A stretch of 64,000 nucleotides of DNA, from the NCBI GenBank assembly GCA_035528905.1, contig DATKXU010000052.1:1-64000 (forward strand), read 5' to 3'. Both the position numbers and the translations under genes were made by a program. The notes beneath the pieces are model-generated. The model saw only the letters and a list, made by a program, of their open reading frames with translations. It ran no database searches and was not told the origin of the DNA. Below, piece after piece: positions 7,596 to 16,034 of this stretch (position 1 is its first letter; each line of letters opens with the position of its first letter). The stretch is from DATKXU01 sp035528905. GTDB taxonomy: Bacteria > Armatimonadota > UBA5829 > DTJY01.

Positions 7596-8305
7596 TGTCG
7601 CAGGCCAAGGGGAAAGCATCCCAGGGTTACTTCGAGCGATTCACGCTGAATCAGAGGCTCCAGCACATAGTCCTGATGCTCAGCTTCTCGCTGCTGGTGC
7701 TCACCGGCCTGCCGGTGCGGTATCCGAATTCGCCCACATCTGCATTCATAATCAATCTGCTCGGCGGCTATACGATGCGCGCGATGTTGCACCGGGTCGG
7801 CGCCGTCGCCTTGACAGGGCTGTGCGTCTACCACGGCCTGTACTCCCTGTCGTCCCGAAGGGGACGATCCGAGCTGCGGGCGCTGCTTCCGGCGAAGAAG
7901 GATGTCCTGGACCTGTTCCATATGCTGAAGCGCTACTTCACCCTCGCTCCAACCGGTCCGAAATTCGACCGCTACAACTACATCGAGAAGTTCGAGTACT
8001 TCGCCGTCGGCTGGGGCTCGGTTATGATGATTCTGACCGGCCTCATGCTGTGGTTTCCGGGACAGATGGTGCAGATACTCCCCATGTGGGCCGTGGACAT
8101 CGCGAGGGTGGTTCACAGTTGGGAGGCGCTGTTAGCATTTCTGACCATACTCATCTGGCACATGTATCATGCGCACCTCAAGCCGGGGCACTTCCCGATG
8201 AACATGAGCTGGCTGACCGGCAAGGTATCCAAGGAAGCTATGATGGAAGACCATCCGCTCGAATATGAGCGGCTGACGGCCGAGGGCAAGGAGGAGACGC
8301 AGTGA
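7595..8305 (+). CDS. Membrane cytochrome b subunit (quinone-interacting)
   Basis: The start ATG at 7595 overlaps the preceding stop (TGATG) and follows a GGAGG site, giving 236 residues. Four hydrophobic helices are visible (about 18-36, 57-80, 135-155 and 172-192). Histidines sit in or near them (QHIV, LHRVGA, VYHGLY, VVHSWE, WHMYHAH), as in the formate dehydrogenase gamma and di-haem b-type families. It probably oxidises quinol (or reduces quinone) and passes electrons to the flanking multihaem cytochromes. The next gene overlaps its stop by four bases (GTGA), so the three genes form a tight operon. Confidence 0.85.
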   Translation: MSQAKGKASQGYFERFTLNQRLQHIVLMLSFSLLVLTGLPVRYPNSPTSAFIINLLGGYTMRAMLHRVGAVALTGLCVYHGLYSLSSRRGRSELRALLPAKKDVLDLFHMLKRYFTLAPTGPKFDRYNYIEKFEYFAVGWGSVMMILTGLMLWFPGQMVQILPMWAVDIARVVHSWEALLAFLTILIWHMYHAHLKPGHFPMNMSWLTGKVSKEAMMEDHPLEYERLTAEGKEETQ

Positions 8306-9243
8306 GGTCGCGGAGTCTCCGACGGCTGATGGATTGGCGGCTTCTGATGGCGTTCGGCTTGCTGGCCGTAATCGGGCTTATGCTCGTCTCGTGTAGAGCC
8401 GCTCCTAAGCACAAGGCCGAAATGGTCGGCCCTGCTCTGCAGCTCCGTCCGGCGAAACCCGCCCCGGCTCCGATAAAGCCGCAGCTTTCCCGGCCTGAGG
8501 ACGATCGCCATTACCGCGAGCACTCCCAGGGCTGGGTCAAGCTCCACACCGCGCAGGCCAAATCGAAGCCCGGCGAGTGCGTCCGCTGCCATGAGGCCAA
8601 GTTCTGCATCTCCTGCCACCAGGAGCAGGTGCCCGCGTCGCATCGAAGCGCCAAATGGGTCTTGATTCACAAGCAGAGCGCCGGGAAGGATCCGTCCAAG
8701 TGCGACGTCTGCCATACGGAGACCTTCTGCTTCACATGCCACGAAACCGTGAAGCCGTCCTCGCACGGGAAGAAGTGGCTGGAGCAGCACGGCAGCCGGG
8801 CGGTCGCAAGTCCGGGCGAGTGCGGTTTATGCCACAAGCAATCCTACTGCGACAAGTGCCATGGGATGCCGATGCCGCATCCGAAGGACTGGCCTGCATC
8901 GCACATTGCACAGGCGAAGCAGAGCAAGGAGCAGTGCTGGAAATGCCATCGGGAGAGCTACTGCCTGGACTGCCATAGGAAGCAGAAGCCGAAGTCGCAT
9001 TCCCCCACCTGGCTGAAGCGCCACGGCAAGGTTGTGGTGGAGGAGAAGCCCGACTGCAGTAAGTGCCACGACCAGAAGTACTGTCAGAACTGCCACGGCG
9101 TGGATATGCCGCACGCCCAGGGATATTTGATGAAGCACAAGGGCACCCCCGGCGCGAGCTTGGAGCCCGGCTCCAAGTGCTTCAAGTGCCACGAGCAGAA
9201 GTTCTGCGACGTATGCCACAGCGTGTTGAATAAGAGCGAGTAG
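8302..9243 (+). CDS. 12-haem cytochrome c lipoprotein with six tandem di-haem repeats
   Basis: The 313-residue protein has a signal peptide with lipobox LMLVSC (Cys31) and twelve CxxCH motifs in six pairs, each pair spaced CxxCH-x4-CxxCH. The pairs recur about every 42 residues, separated by a stretch with a conserved Trp and His (for example WLKRHGK). It looks like an extended string of one di-haem module. It begins with GTG inside the stop of the cytochrome b gene. A role as periplasmic electron wire or storage protein next to the quinol-oxidising subunit is inferred. Confidence 0.9.
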   Translation: MRSRSLRRLMDWRLLMAFGLLAVIGLMLVSCRAAPKHKAEMVGPALQLRPAKPAPAPIKPQLSRPEDDRHYREHSQGWVKLHTAQAKSKPGECVRCHEAKFCISCHQEQVPASHRSAKWVLIHKQSAGKDPSKCDVCHTETFCFTCHETVKPSSHGKKWLEQHGSRAVASPGECGLCHKQSYCDKCHGMPMPHPKDWPASHIAQAKQSKEQCWKCHRESYCLDCHRKQKPKSHSPTWLKRHGKVVVEEKPDCSKCHDQKYCQNCHGVDMPHAQGYLMKHKGTPGASLEPGSKCFKCHEQKFCDVCHSVLNKSE

Positions 9244-9349
9244 CAGCCGGCGGATTTGACCGCCGATGAACGCGGATAAACACCGATTCAAGATCGCCCT
9301 GCCTGCCACTTGACCCCATAGCAAGCAACTGTTAACATGTTCCTAATAG

Positions 9350-9368
9350 CGTCGGCTCACAGCCGACG
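9350..9368 (+). promoter_or_regulatory. Hairpin just before the NACHT gene
   Basis: CGTCGGCT and AGCCGACG form a perfect 8-bp stem with a 3-base loop, ending 14 bases before the ATG at 9383. It lies just upstream of the AAGG ribosome site. It could terminate the cytochrome operon transcript (no T-run) or influence translation of the NACHT gene. Confidence 0.4.
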
Positions 9369-9382
9369 GAAGGTAGCCTCGT

Positions 9383-11668
9383 ATGGAACCAATAGCATTT
9401 ATATGGTCTGTACTTCTGGGAGCCCTGCGGATGCTGGAGAAGGTAGCGCTGTGGATCGGCGGTCGGGTCAGCAAGCGGCTGGCAAGGCGGGCGTTCGAGA
9501 GGAATTACCTTGACGCCGTGGTTCGGTCGAACCAGTTTTGTCCGATTCGCGGGATCAGGGCGAAAGCGCCCTGCGATATTCAACTGAAGGACGTCTACGT
9601 GCCGCTGAGGTTGACTTTTACAGGCGCCCGTGAGATTCCGCCGATGGAAAAGCCTGTGCCGGAGGAGAGTCGGGAGTACGAGAGATTTGTCCGCGAGCGC
9701 GAGAGGGAGGAGACGCAGGACGTTCCCGCCGCTCTTCGGAGGCATGGTCGCCTGGTCGTCCTCGGCGATCCGGGATCGGGCAAGACAACGCTCGTTCAAT
9801 ATCTGGCAATGCTCTTCGCCTGCCGGCAGACCGAGGACATGCTTGGCTTGCATGAAGACCGGCTGCCGCTCGTTGTCCGGCTGCGGGATTTGAAACCCGC
9901 GAATTCCGGGGCGGACTATCCGACGCTGATCGAATTCTTGAAGAAGGAATGCGCCTCCCGCACGCTCGAAGCGCCTCCCGAGTTCTTCGAGCGCATGCTG
10001 AGGGAAGGGAAATGCGTCGTGCTGCTGGACGGCCTGGATGAGGTGGCGGATGAGGCCGAGCGGGTGAGAGCCGCCGAATGGGTCGAGAGGATGGTTGATT
10101 CTTTTCCAGAGAACCGATACCTGGTCACCTCTCGAATACTGGGATACCGGACCGCTCCGCTGGGCCGCGGATTCGCCCAGAGCACGCTGAAAAACTTCTC
10201 GCGCGACGATATGAAGGAGTTCATAAGGAAATGGTATCCGGCGGTTGAAATAGCCACAAAGGGCGACATCCCGGAAGCGCACAAGGAAGCCGACGAGAAC
10301 TCCGCCCACCTCATCGCCACCATCGAGCGGAACGACCGGGTGGCCGCTTTGGCGGTGAATCCGCTTCTGCTTTCCATAATCGCCCTGGTGCATAGGTCCG
10401 GGGCGGCGCTGCCGAACCGCCGCGTCAATTTATACAATGAATGCACGAATGTGTTGCTCGAGTACTGGGATGTTGGAAAGGGTATCCCGGCAAAACTTGA
10501 TTCAGACCAGAAAAGAAGAATACTTGCACCAATTGCGCTCAAATTCCACGAGGATGGTGGGCGGGATGCACCGCGCAGGCTTGTTGAGGCGTTCCTTGCG
10601 GACGGGCTTCGGAAGATCGGCAGGGATGCCACACTTGCCCCCGAATTCCTCGACAATATACAGGAGAGAAGTGGAATCCTGGAGGAGCGGGGCGTTGACC
10701 GGTGGGGGTTCACGCATTTGACTTTCCAGGAGTACCTCGCGGCGGTCGAGCTGCGCGATAATCCCGACGCGGATGAAATCCTGGTTGCCCGCAGGTTCGA
10801 TCCGTGGTGGCGGGAAGTTACGCTCCTCTACGCGGGCCTGAAGGACCCGTCTTCTCTGATACGCCGCCTGCTGAGTGAGCGGGAGGATATCTTCTATTCA
10901 AGTCTTCTGCTTGCCGGAAGCTGCATCGCGGACGCGGCCTCCGTCGCGGACACGGAACTGCGGGAGAAGGTCGTCCGGAGGATCGAGGAGCTCTACTGGG
11001 AAGGAGTAAACGGCGTAGTCCAAGAGGAAGCTCTTCAAGCTCTCGCGTATCTTCGGGATACCAGCGTTGAGGAGCGGATGATCGAGAAGTCGAAATCTAA
11101 AGCTCCCGACGTGCGGTGGAGCGCCGCCGATGCCTTGGGTAAAATCGGCGGCGAAAAGGCGATGGAATCGCTCGTACCGCTGCTTAAGGATGAACATTCT
11201 ATCGTGCGGCGGAGCGCCGCCGATGCCCTGGCTAAAATCGGCGGCGAAAAGGCGATGGAATCGCTCATACCGCTGCTTAAGGATGAAGATTCTGACGTGC
11301 GGGGGAGCGCCGCCTATGCCCTGGCTGAAATCGGCGGCGAAAAGGCGATGGAATCGCTCGTACCGCTGCTTAAGGATGAAGCTCCTCACGTGCGCGGGAG
11401 CGCCGCCCTGGCCCTGGCTGAAATCGGCGGCGAAAAGGCGATGGAATTGCTCATGCCGCTGCTTAAAGATGAATCTTCTGACGTGCGCGGGAGCGCCGCC
11501 TATGCCCTGGCTAAAATCGGCGGCGAAAAGGCGGTGGAATCGCTCATACCGCTGCTCGAGGATGAACAATCTTACGTGCGGTGGGGCGCCGCCTATGCCC
11601 TCCGGAAGATATGCGCGCGTAACAGGCTTGTGATTTGCCCGGATGGCACGGTGGAGCGCCTGCCCTGA
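9383..11668 (+). CDS. NACHT-domain STAND NTPase with C-terminal HEAT repeats
   Basis: A 761-residue protein in three parts. The N-terminus (1-110) has a possible membrane helix (4-26). The NACHT NTPase has Walker A GDPGSGKT (128-135) and Walker B VVLLDGLDE (212-220), followed by the sensor TSR and a winged-helix region. The C-terminal third is HEAT/PBS-like, with about six 31-residue units. STAND proteins of this kind act as ligand-triggered switches in signalling or anti-phage defence (bNACHT). No effector domain is obvious; the N-terminal region is the candidate. No partner gene is adjacent, as it sits between the cytochrome operon and a convergent secreted hydrolase. Confidence 0.88.
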   Translation: MEPIAFIWSVLLGALRMLEKVALWIGGRVSKRLARRAFERNYLDAVVRSNQFCPIRGIRAKAPCDIQLKDVYVPLRLTFTGAREIPPMEKPVPEESREYERFVREREREETQDVPAALRRHGRLVVLGDPGSGKTTLVQYLAMLFACRQTEDMLGLHEDRLPLVVRLRDLKPANSGADYPTLIEFLKKECASRTLEAPPEFFERMLREGKCVVLLDGLDEVADEAERVRAAEWVERMVDSFPENRYLVTSRILGYRTAPLGRGFAQSTLKNFSRDDMKEFIRKWYPAVEIATKGDIPEAHKEADENSAHLIATIERNDRVAALAVNPLLLSIIALVHRSGAALPNRRVNLYNECTNVLLEYWDVGKGIPAKLDSDQKRRILAPIALKFHEDGGRDAPRRLVEAFLADGLRKIGRDATLAPEFLDNIQERSGILEERGVDRWGFTHLTFQEYLAAVELRDNPDADEILVARRFDPWWREVTLLYAGLKDPSSLIRRLLSEREDIFYSSLLLAGSCIADAASVADTELREKVVRRIEELYWEGVNGVVQEEALQALAYLRDTSVEERMIEKSKSKAPDVRWSAADALGKIGGEKAMESLVPLLKDEHSIVRRSAADALAKIGGEKAMESLIPLLKDEDSDVRGSAAYALAEIGGEKAMESLVPLLKDEAPHVRGSAALALAEIGGEKAMELLMPLLKDESSDVRGSAAYALAKIGGEKAVESLIPLLEDEQSYVRWGAAYALRKICARNRLVICPDGTVERLP
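11111..11610 (+). repeat. 93-bp tandem repeats encoding HEAT units
   Basis: A 93-base unit starting GTGCGG recurs at 11111, 11204, 11297, 11390, 11483 and 11576. The copies are nearly identical at the DNA level (for example GGCGGCGAAAAGGCGATGGA in most units), with differences clustered in a few codons at the unit boundary. The frame is kept in every copy, so copy number can change without breaking the protein. Confidence 0.9.
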
Positions 11669-11685
11669 GCCGCAGCCGGGGCCCA

Positions 11686-11738
11686 GGGCGACCACAGGGG
11701 GGTCGCCCCTACTCCAATACTCCATCACTCCAATACTC
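11686..11738. repeat. GGTCGCCC palindrome and CCAATACTCC tract
   Basis: GGGCGACC and GGTCGCCC flank a short loop, followed by CCAATACTCCATCACTCC-type repeats from 11709 onward. The second tract encodes the last residues (EYWSDGVLE) of the minus-strand hydrolase, so the gene's end has run into, or been replaced by, spacer repeat. Confidence 0.5.
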
Positions 11739-12686
11739 CGCCAGCCAATCCGCGATGGGTTCGAGGTCGAAGCTCGGCCAGCCCTTCGGGTTTCCGTTCT
11801 CGAACAGCGTGACCCCGATGATATACTTGTCCTTCTGAAGCTCCGAGTCGAACCATTTCAGCCAGTCTTGATACTGCTCTGCGGTTCCGCGCGCCTGCCA
11901 GCCGTCCTTCTCCCTGTTGCCCTTATTGTCCACGCCGCCTTCGGTGAGGATCATGGGCATATCCGCCAGGTCTGCGTATTCGCCCTCAAACAGCTCGTAG
12001 AATCGGCGGTGGCGGAGGGAATGCAGGCGCTCGGCCTCAGGATCGGTGGTGTACTGGAGCGTGTAGGCATGGTAGCTCCAGACGCCGCCGACCTTCTTGA
12101 TTGCCCTCAGCGCCGGAACGTATTCCAGAATCCTCGCCCGGACCTCCTCCGGCGCGCCGGACGGATTTCCAACCGGAATGCAGGCCAGGCACGGCTTGTA
12201 GCCGGCCTTTGCGCAGACCTCAGCGAACTTGATGGAGAACCGCGTGTACCACTTGACATCCGCCAGAGACCTGAAGGCCGGGCAGTTGTCGTATTCGTTG
12301 TTCGCCTCGATGTAATCAATCAGCTTGCGGTCCGACTCCGGCAGCGCGGAGAGCCTCGGCCGTATGATCTTGTCCCAGAACTCCCGGGCCTTCTCCTCCG
12401 GGTTGTCCGTGATCTGGTAGCGTATCGGCGTGTAGCAGCGGAGGACGACCTTACCATCCGGATTGCACTTCTTGTAGTCCCTGGCAGCATCAATCATCGG
12501 CTGCCGGAGATCGAGGATCTTCAGCACCGGCATCCTGGCCCGAACCATCTTGCGCGTCCCAGGCGTGTAGTCCCCGATGAGGTGGACGCCGATCTTGCTG
12601 CGGAAAGGCTTCTTCCTCGGGGCGGCTCTGCCTTCCATCACGCAGATACAGATTCCAATAAGGATAAACGGGAGTAACTTGAACAT
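11709..12686 (-). CDS. Secreted glycoside-hydrolase-like protein (TIM-barrel type)
   Basis: The ATG at 12686 with an AGGAGG site is the likely start, giving 325 residues with a signal peptide (about 1-20, ending near GRAAP). The body looks like a clan-A glycosidase barrel. DYIEANNEYDN offers an Asn-Glu acid/base pair, and MILTEGGVDN near residue 255 offers a C-terminal nucleophile Glu, with PKGWPSFDLEPIADW closing the barrel. The polysaccharide substrate is unknown. The C-terminal nine residues are encoded by a spacer repeat. It overlaps nothing and lies downstream of a pseudopilin gene on the same strand. Confidence 0.6.
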   Translation of the reverse strand: MFKLLPFILIGICICVMEGRAAPRKKPFRSKIGVHLIGDYTPGTRKMVRARMPVLKILDLRQPMIDAARDYKKCNPDGKVVLRCYTPIRYQITDNPEEKAREFWDKIIRPRLSALPESDRKLIDYIEANNEYDNCPAFRSLADVKWYTRFSIKFAEVCAKAGYKPCLACIPVGNPSGAPEEVRARILEYVPALRAIKKVGGVWSYHAYTLQYTTDPEAERLHSLRHRRFYELFEGEYADLADMPMILTEGGVDNKGNREKDGWQARGTAEQYQDWLKWFDSELQKDKYIIGVTLFENGNPKGWPSFDLEPIADWLAEYWSDGVLE

Positions 12687-12751
12687 CCGGCCTCCTGGTC
12701 GTGCGCAGCAATCTGAGGGGATTTCAGAACGCTTATTCGCGGACTGCGAAC

Positions 12752-13411
12752 TCACCATAACGGCTCGTCGGGGAACCACTCGCCTCTGTCCCTCGCTGTA
12801 CGGAGCGCTGGTTCGCTCTGCCATTTCGCGTGGAGATCGCAGTAAGCAACGGTCGTGCCGTTGTAGTGAACCTTCTCCGGCAGGTCGCTCCAGTCTCCCC
12901 AGACGAAATAGCCATCGTTTATCGTATCTCGCGACTCGTGGATCAGCAGCAGAAGCTTGGCCGGGTTCTTGAACTTATCCATGTTCTGCTCCTTGAGCAG
13001 CCAGTTCATGCTGTAGCTCAAGGGAAAAGTCACCGGGTAATGCGGCTTTCCCCCTGCGGGTCTGCCTCTGTCGCTGGGACACAGATAGACCTTCGAGGTC
13101 TTCATATAACGCCATATGGTGCCTTTCTCAAATTCAATCTTCGCCGGGTCTTCAACGTCCCGCGGGTCGGATCTAATCTCTCCCGGCTGCCGGTACCAGT
13201 AGCGAGACGGCAGGCGTCCCTCGTGGTCATCGGCGTATAGGCGAAATGCCTTGCTCAATTGCGACAGGTTGTTTAGGCACATGGTCTGCCTAGCGTGTTC
13301 CCTAACGCCCAGAGAGACAGGCAGGAGTATTGCTGCGAGGACCACAATGATGGTGATCACAACAAGCAGCTCGATAAGCGTAAAGCCTCGGCGCGAGATT
13401 CCCGCGGACAT
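12752..13411 (-). CDS. Type II secretion-type pseudopilin (prepilin N-methylation domain)
   Basis: The start is ATG at 13411 with an AGAGGTG site. The protein has 219 residues. The class III signal SRRGFTLIELLVV gives prepilin-peptidase cleavage after Gly9 and N-methylation of Phe10, and the helix (10-32) anchors it in the inner membrane. The C-terminal domain contains LCPSDRGRP and CDLHAKWQ, as in the DUF1559-like or H-X9-DG pseudopilins that are abundant in Planctomycetes, Lentisphaerae and Armatimonadota. It is a solitary gene; the secretion machinery is not nearby. Function beyond surface-associated pseudopilin is unknown. Confidence 0.85.
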   Translation of the reverse strand: MSAGISRRGFTLIELLVVITIIVVLAAILLPVSLGVREHARQTMCLNNLSQLSKAFRLYADDHEGRLPSRYWYRQPGEIRSDPRDVEDPAKIEFEKGTIWRYMKTSKVYLCPSDRGRPAGGKPHYPVTFPLSYSMNWLLKEQNMDKFKNPAKLLLLIHESRDTINDGYFVWGDWSDLPEKVHYNGTTVAYCDLHAKWQSEPALRTARDRGEWFPDEPLW

Positions 13412-13549
13412 CGAGACCACCTCTGGGTCATTTTTACCATTTGGTGCACCCGCGTGTCAAATGCCCCGGCAGACCATCAGCCGTGGGTCTCTCACACGAA
13501 GACAACAGCGCGATGGCGCTGGCACTCCACTCGTGATACAATTGGCAGC

Positions 13550-14149
13550 GTGAGCGGACTCAGGAAAACCTCGAATCAAGAGCATCTGCCTCGGAGCTTC
13601 TACCTTCAAGACACGGTTGAGGTCGCGCGGCAGCTTCTCGGCAAGGCGCTGGTCCACCATACGGACGGCGGCGTCGTCGCAGGTAGGATCGTCGAAACGG
13701 AGGCGTACTTAAGGGATGATCCCGCCTGCCACGCCTCAAGGGGCATAACTCGCCGGAATGCCGTGATGTTCGGGCAGCCCGGCCATGCTTACATCTACTT
13801 CACCTATGGCATGTATTTCTGTTTCAACGCGGTCACAGCCCCGGAAGGCATAGGAGAAGCAGTGCTCGTGAGAGCGGCCGAGCCGCTTGAAGGGATCGAA
13901 ATCATGACGCGGAACCGGGGCACCGTTAAGCTGACGAACCTGGCCAGCGGCCCTGGGAAGCTCTGCCGGGCATTCGCCCTCGACCGCCGGCACAATGGGC
14001 TGGACCTCACCGACGGCGATCTGGTTATCGTGGACGACGGCTGGAGGCCCGGCAAGATTGTGACCGCGTCCCGCGTGGGCATCCGCCATGCCGCCGACAA
14101 GCCCTGGCGGTTCTACATCGCCGGAAATCCGCATGTTTCAAGGAAGTAA
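13550..14149 (+). CDS. 3-methyladenine DNA glycosylase (MPG/AAG family)
   Basis: It removes alkylated purines from DNA in base-excision repair. The likely start is GTG at 13550 (199 residues); frames upstream are antisense to the pseudopilin. The AAG signature is clear: FYLQDTVEVARQLLGKALV, the catalytic region GRIVETEAYL with the general-base Glu, HASRGITRRNAVMFGQPGHAYIYFTYGM in pieces, and VLVRAAEPLEG. GPGKLCRAFALD near the C-terminus is also typical. A TGATACAAT-like -10 element lies about 10 bases before the GTG, so the mRNA may be nearly leaderless. Confidence 0.93.
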   Translation: MSGLRKTSNQEHLPRSFYLQDTVEVARQLLGKALVHHTDGGVVAGRIVETEAYLRDDPACHASRGITRRNAVMFGQPGHAYIYFTYGMYFCFNAVTAPEGIGEAVLVRAAEPLEGIEIMTRNRGTVKLTNLASGPGKLCRAFALDRRHNGLDLTDGDLVIVDDGWRPGKIVTASRVGIRHAADKPWRFYIAGNPHVSRK

Positions 14150-14257
14150 TCGTCCCTCTTGCTCGCCGAAGGTGCGACTCCCAACCCAGGACGCCTACCC
14201 AAACTCAGGCGCCTGTGGCCCGGCTGCCCGGAGGGAAAACGCAGCCGGAGAGAGGCC

Positions 14258-14287
14258 TTGACTCGTCAGGACATTTTCAAATATAGT
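14258..14287 (+). promoter_or_regulatory. Promoter of the secreted barrel-like gene
   Basis: TTGACT (14258-14263) and TATAGT (14282-14287) are 18 bases apart, giving a transcript start near 14294 and a GC-rich leader of about 114 bases before the TTG start at 14408. Confidence 0.6.
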
Positions 14288-14407
14288 TGAGTCAGTTTCG
14301 GCGGACCGATGCTTTCCCGCCGCTGGTGCGGGCGCCCGAATCGGCACGAACAGATGTATGATGATCTCCGGGCTGCGCACGGCTTCAGTGTTGTTTTGGA
14401 GGTAGTT

Positions 14408-15226
14408 TTGGCTAGACGTCTTTGTTCCGCGGTTATCTTCGCGTCAATGTTCCTTGGTGCCCTGATCGTGCAACCCTCGGTGTCGGCACAGACCGGCACG
14501 CCCGCTTCTCCGGCACCCGCCAGTTCCGCGGTCGCAGCGAAACCCGCAGCTCCGAAGAAGCCCACAGTCACAAGGACAATAGAGGCGCAGTTGAGCGGCC
14601 TTACCACCGAGTACGCCGATCAGATATACGCCAGACTCTCCGTCCAGGAGAGCCGGCAGCCCCGAAACTGGTATCTTCGCGGCTCGTACACCAGCACTGC
14701 CACCGAGAGTGGGACCTGGAAGGTCAACGTTACCACTACCAGGCTCGATGGTCGTGTAGAGCGAATCAGGACAGGCGACAGGTACAACGTGTTGATCGGC
14801 GTGATGAACCGGCGTGACAGGGACCTGACGCGTACCACATCCGAGCAGACCGGATATCACTTTTTGTCATACGGAGTGGGCAAGCACCTTGATATCCGAA
14901 ACAAGGGCGACATCGGGCTTGGATTGCTGACGTTGTATGATGACGGCGATACCGCCAAACCGGCGGTCGGCTGCTCGATCATCGGCAGGCGCCCTTTGAG
15001 CAAGAAGCTGACTCTCGACAGCCAGATACTAGCTCTTCAGCCGCTGGACAGATTGCGTTCCACGAAGGTGGACTCGGAGATTGGGCTCTCCTACGAGTTG
15101 ACTCAGGGGTTCTCGCTTCGGCTGGGCTGGTCGGCGAACAACCTCGTGAGGCCCATACGGGGCAAAAAAGAGTGGGATTCAATCGTCAGGCTCACGATTT
15201 CCTTCCGACGGACAACGACGCGCTGA
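14408..15226 (+). CDS. Secreted protein, possible outer-membrane beta-barrel
   Basis: The best start is TTG at 14408, five bases after GGAGG, giving a 272-residue protein with a signal peptide (to about ALIVQPSVSAQ). An Ala/Pro-rich linker follows. The rest has alternating hydrophobic strands (RNWYLRGSYTST, GTWKVNVTTTRLDG, YHFLSYGVGKHLD, KLTLDSQILALQ, FSLRLGWSANN) and ends in IVRLTISFRR, a pattern seen in small beta-barrel porin-like proteins. No family is recognised. The gene has its own promoter and is followed by a spacer repeat tract. Confidence 0.6.
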   Translation: MARRLCSAVIFASMFLGALIVQPSVSAQTGTPASPAPASSAVAAKPAAPKKPTVTRTIEAQLSGLTTEYADQIYARLSVQESRQPRNWYLRGSYTSTATESGTWKVNVTTTRLDGRVERIRTGDRYNVLIGVMNRRDRDLTRTTSEQTGYHFLSYGVGKHLDIRNKGDIGLGLLTLYDDGDTAKPAVGCSIIGRRPLSKKLTLDSQILALQPLDRLRSTKVDSEIGLSYELTQGFSLRLGWSANNLVRPIRGKKEWDSIVRLTISFRRTTTR

Positions 15227-15235
15227 GCCCTGCGA

Positions 15236-15312
15236 GTTTCAAGTTTCAGGTTTCAAGTTTCAGGTTGGCGGCGCCATACGACTTGCAACATGGAACTCGA
15301 AACTTGGAACCT
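15236..15312. repeat. AAGTTTCAGG tract, second locus
   Basis: GTTTCAAGTTTCAGG units at 15236-15266 repeat the tract at 273-311. An inverted version (GAAACTTGGAACC) follows near 15298. It fills the gap between two convergent genes. Confidence 0.55.
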
Positions 15313-15333
15313 GGAGCTTTCCATATTCCTGCA

Positions 15334-15888
15334 CTAGGCAGGCTCGTATTTGATATAGATGCCGCTGCCGGGCTCGGTTTCCAGATAAAGCTCGTCGTAC
15401 GGCGGCTGATCGTCCCGTTCGGCGTAGACGATGTTCCCGTCAACGCTCGCGCCGGTGTCTTTCAGGTCCGCGTCTTCGCTTGAAACCGCCTGGTCAGCAG
15501 GCTCCCACGTTTTCCCCTGGTATCGGAACCGGCCGGGCAGATTGACCTGTCGCAGCCGCTCCATGGCTTCCGGAGGCTGTTCTCCTTTGGGCACCACGAT
15601 CACGCTCGGCCGGGGCTGTTCGCGCCCGATGTATATGTTTACCGGCGGCTCGCGCTCCACAACGACTGGCTGTTCCGGGGGCCGCTCGGCAGGCGGCCGT
15701 TGTACCGGCGGGACCGCGGGTCGCTCTTCCTCTGGAACAACTACCACCGTCTGCCTAGGGCCCTGCGCCGCTATCGTCCACCAGACCACGAAGACGAGAA
15801 TCAGCGCAGCCAGCACAATCAAGACCCAGACCCAGGGCGGAGGGCCGCGTCTCACGTGCGGATGTTCCGTAGTGGGCCTCTCTTCCAT
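15334..15888 (-). CDS. Small membrane protein with proline-rich region
   Basis: The protein has 184 residues and starts at ATG 15888 behind AAGGAGG. A single membrane helix (about 18-42, WVWVLIVLAALILVFVVWW) is followed by a Pro/Glu-rich linker (about 50-85) and a C-terminal domain (RFRYQGKTWEPADQAVS, GNIVYAERDDQPPYDELYLE). The short N-terminus is probably cytoplasmic and the C-terminal domain external. I do not recognise the family. It is divergent from hisF. Confidence 0.65.
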   Translation of the reverse strand: MEERPTTEHPHVRRGPPPWVWVLIVLAALILVFVVWWTIAAQGPRQTVVVVPEEERPAVPPVQRPPAERPPEQPVVVEREPPVNIYIGREQPRPSVIVVPKGEQPPEAMERLRQVNLPGRFRYQGKTWEPADQAVSSEDADLKDTGASVDGNIVYAERDDQPPYDELYLETEPGSGIYIKYEPA

Positions 15889-16034
15889 TGCGGGCCTCCT
15901 TCATCCGTCGCTTTGTCTCGATGTTACCCCGCCGAGGGAGACCCAAAACCCTGCGGCTTGCGGGAGGATTTGACATCTCGAGAGAGAAACCTTACTGCAT
16001 GGAGTTGAACTCTTCTTCGGGAAAGGTGTCTGCG

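Noticed and set aside
6474..7619. 381-codon minus-strand frame opposite the 11-haem cytochrome
   Set aside because: The CxxCH motifs and operon overlaps prove the plus strand is coding.
11111..11610. CRISPR-like regular repeats
   Set aside because: The period is 93 bases with no unique spacers; the units are coding HEAT repeats in frame.
10898..11728. Repetitive minus-strand protein over the HEAT repeats
   Set aside because: It is the antisense reading of the 93-bp repeats of the NACHT gene.
14160..14257. Glycine-riboswitch-like string (CCGAAGG, then AAACTCAGG)
   Set aside because: The flanking GGAGAG stem is absent, the order of conserved parts is incomplete, and the promoter of the next gene lies downstream of it.
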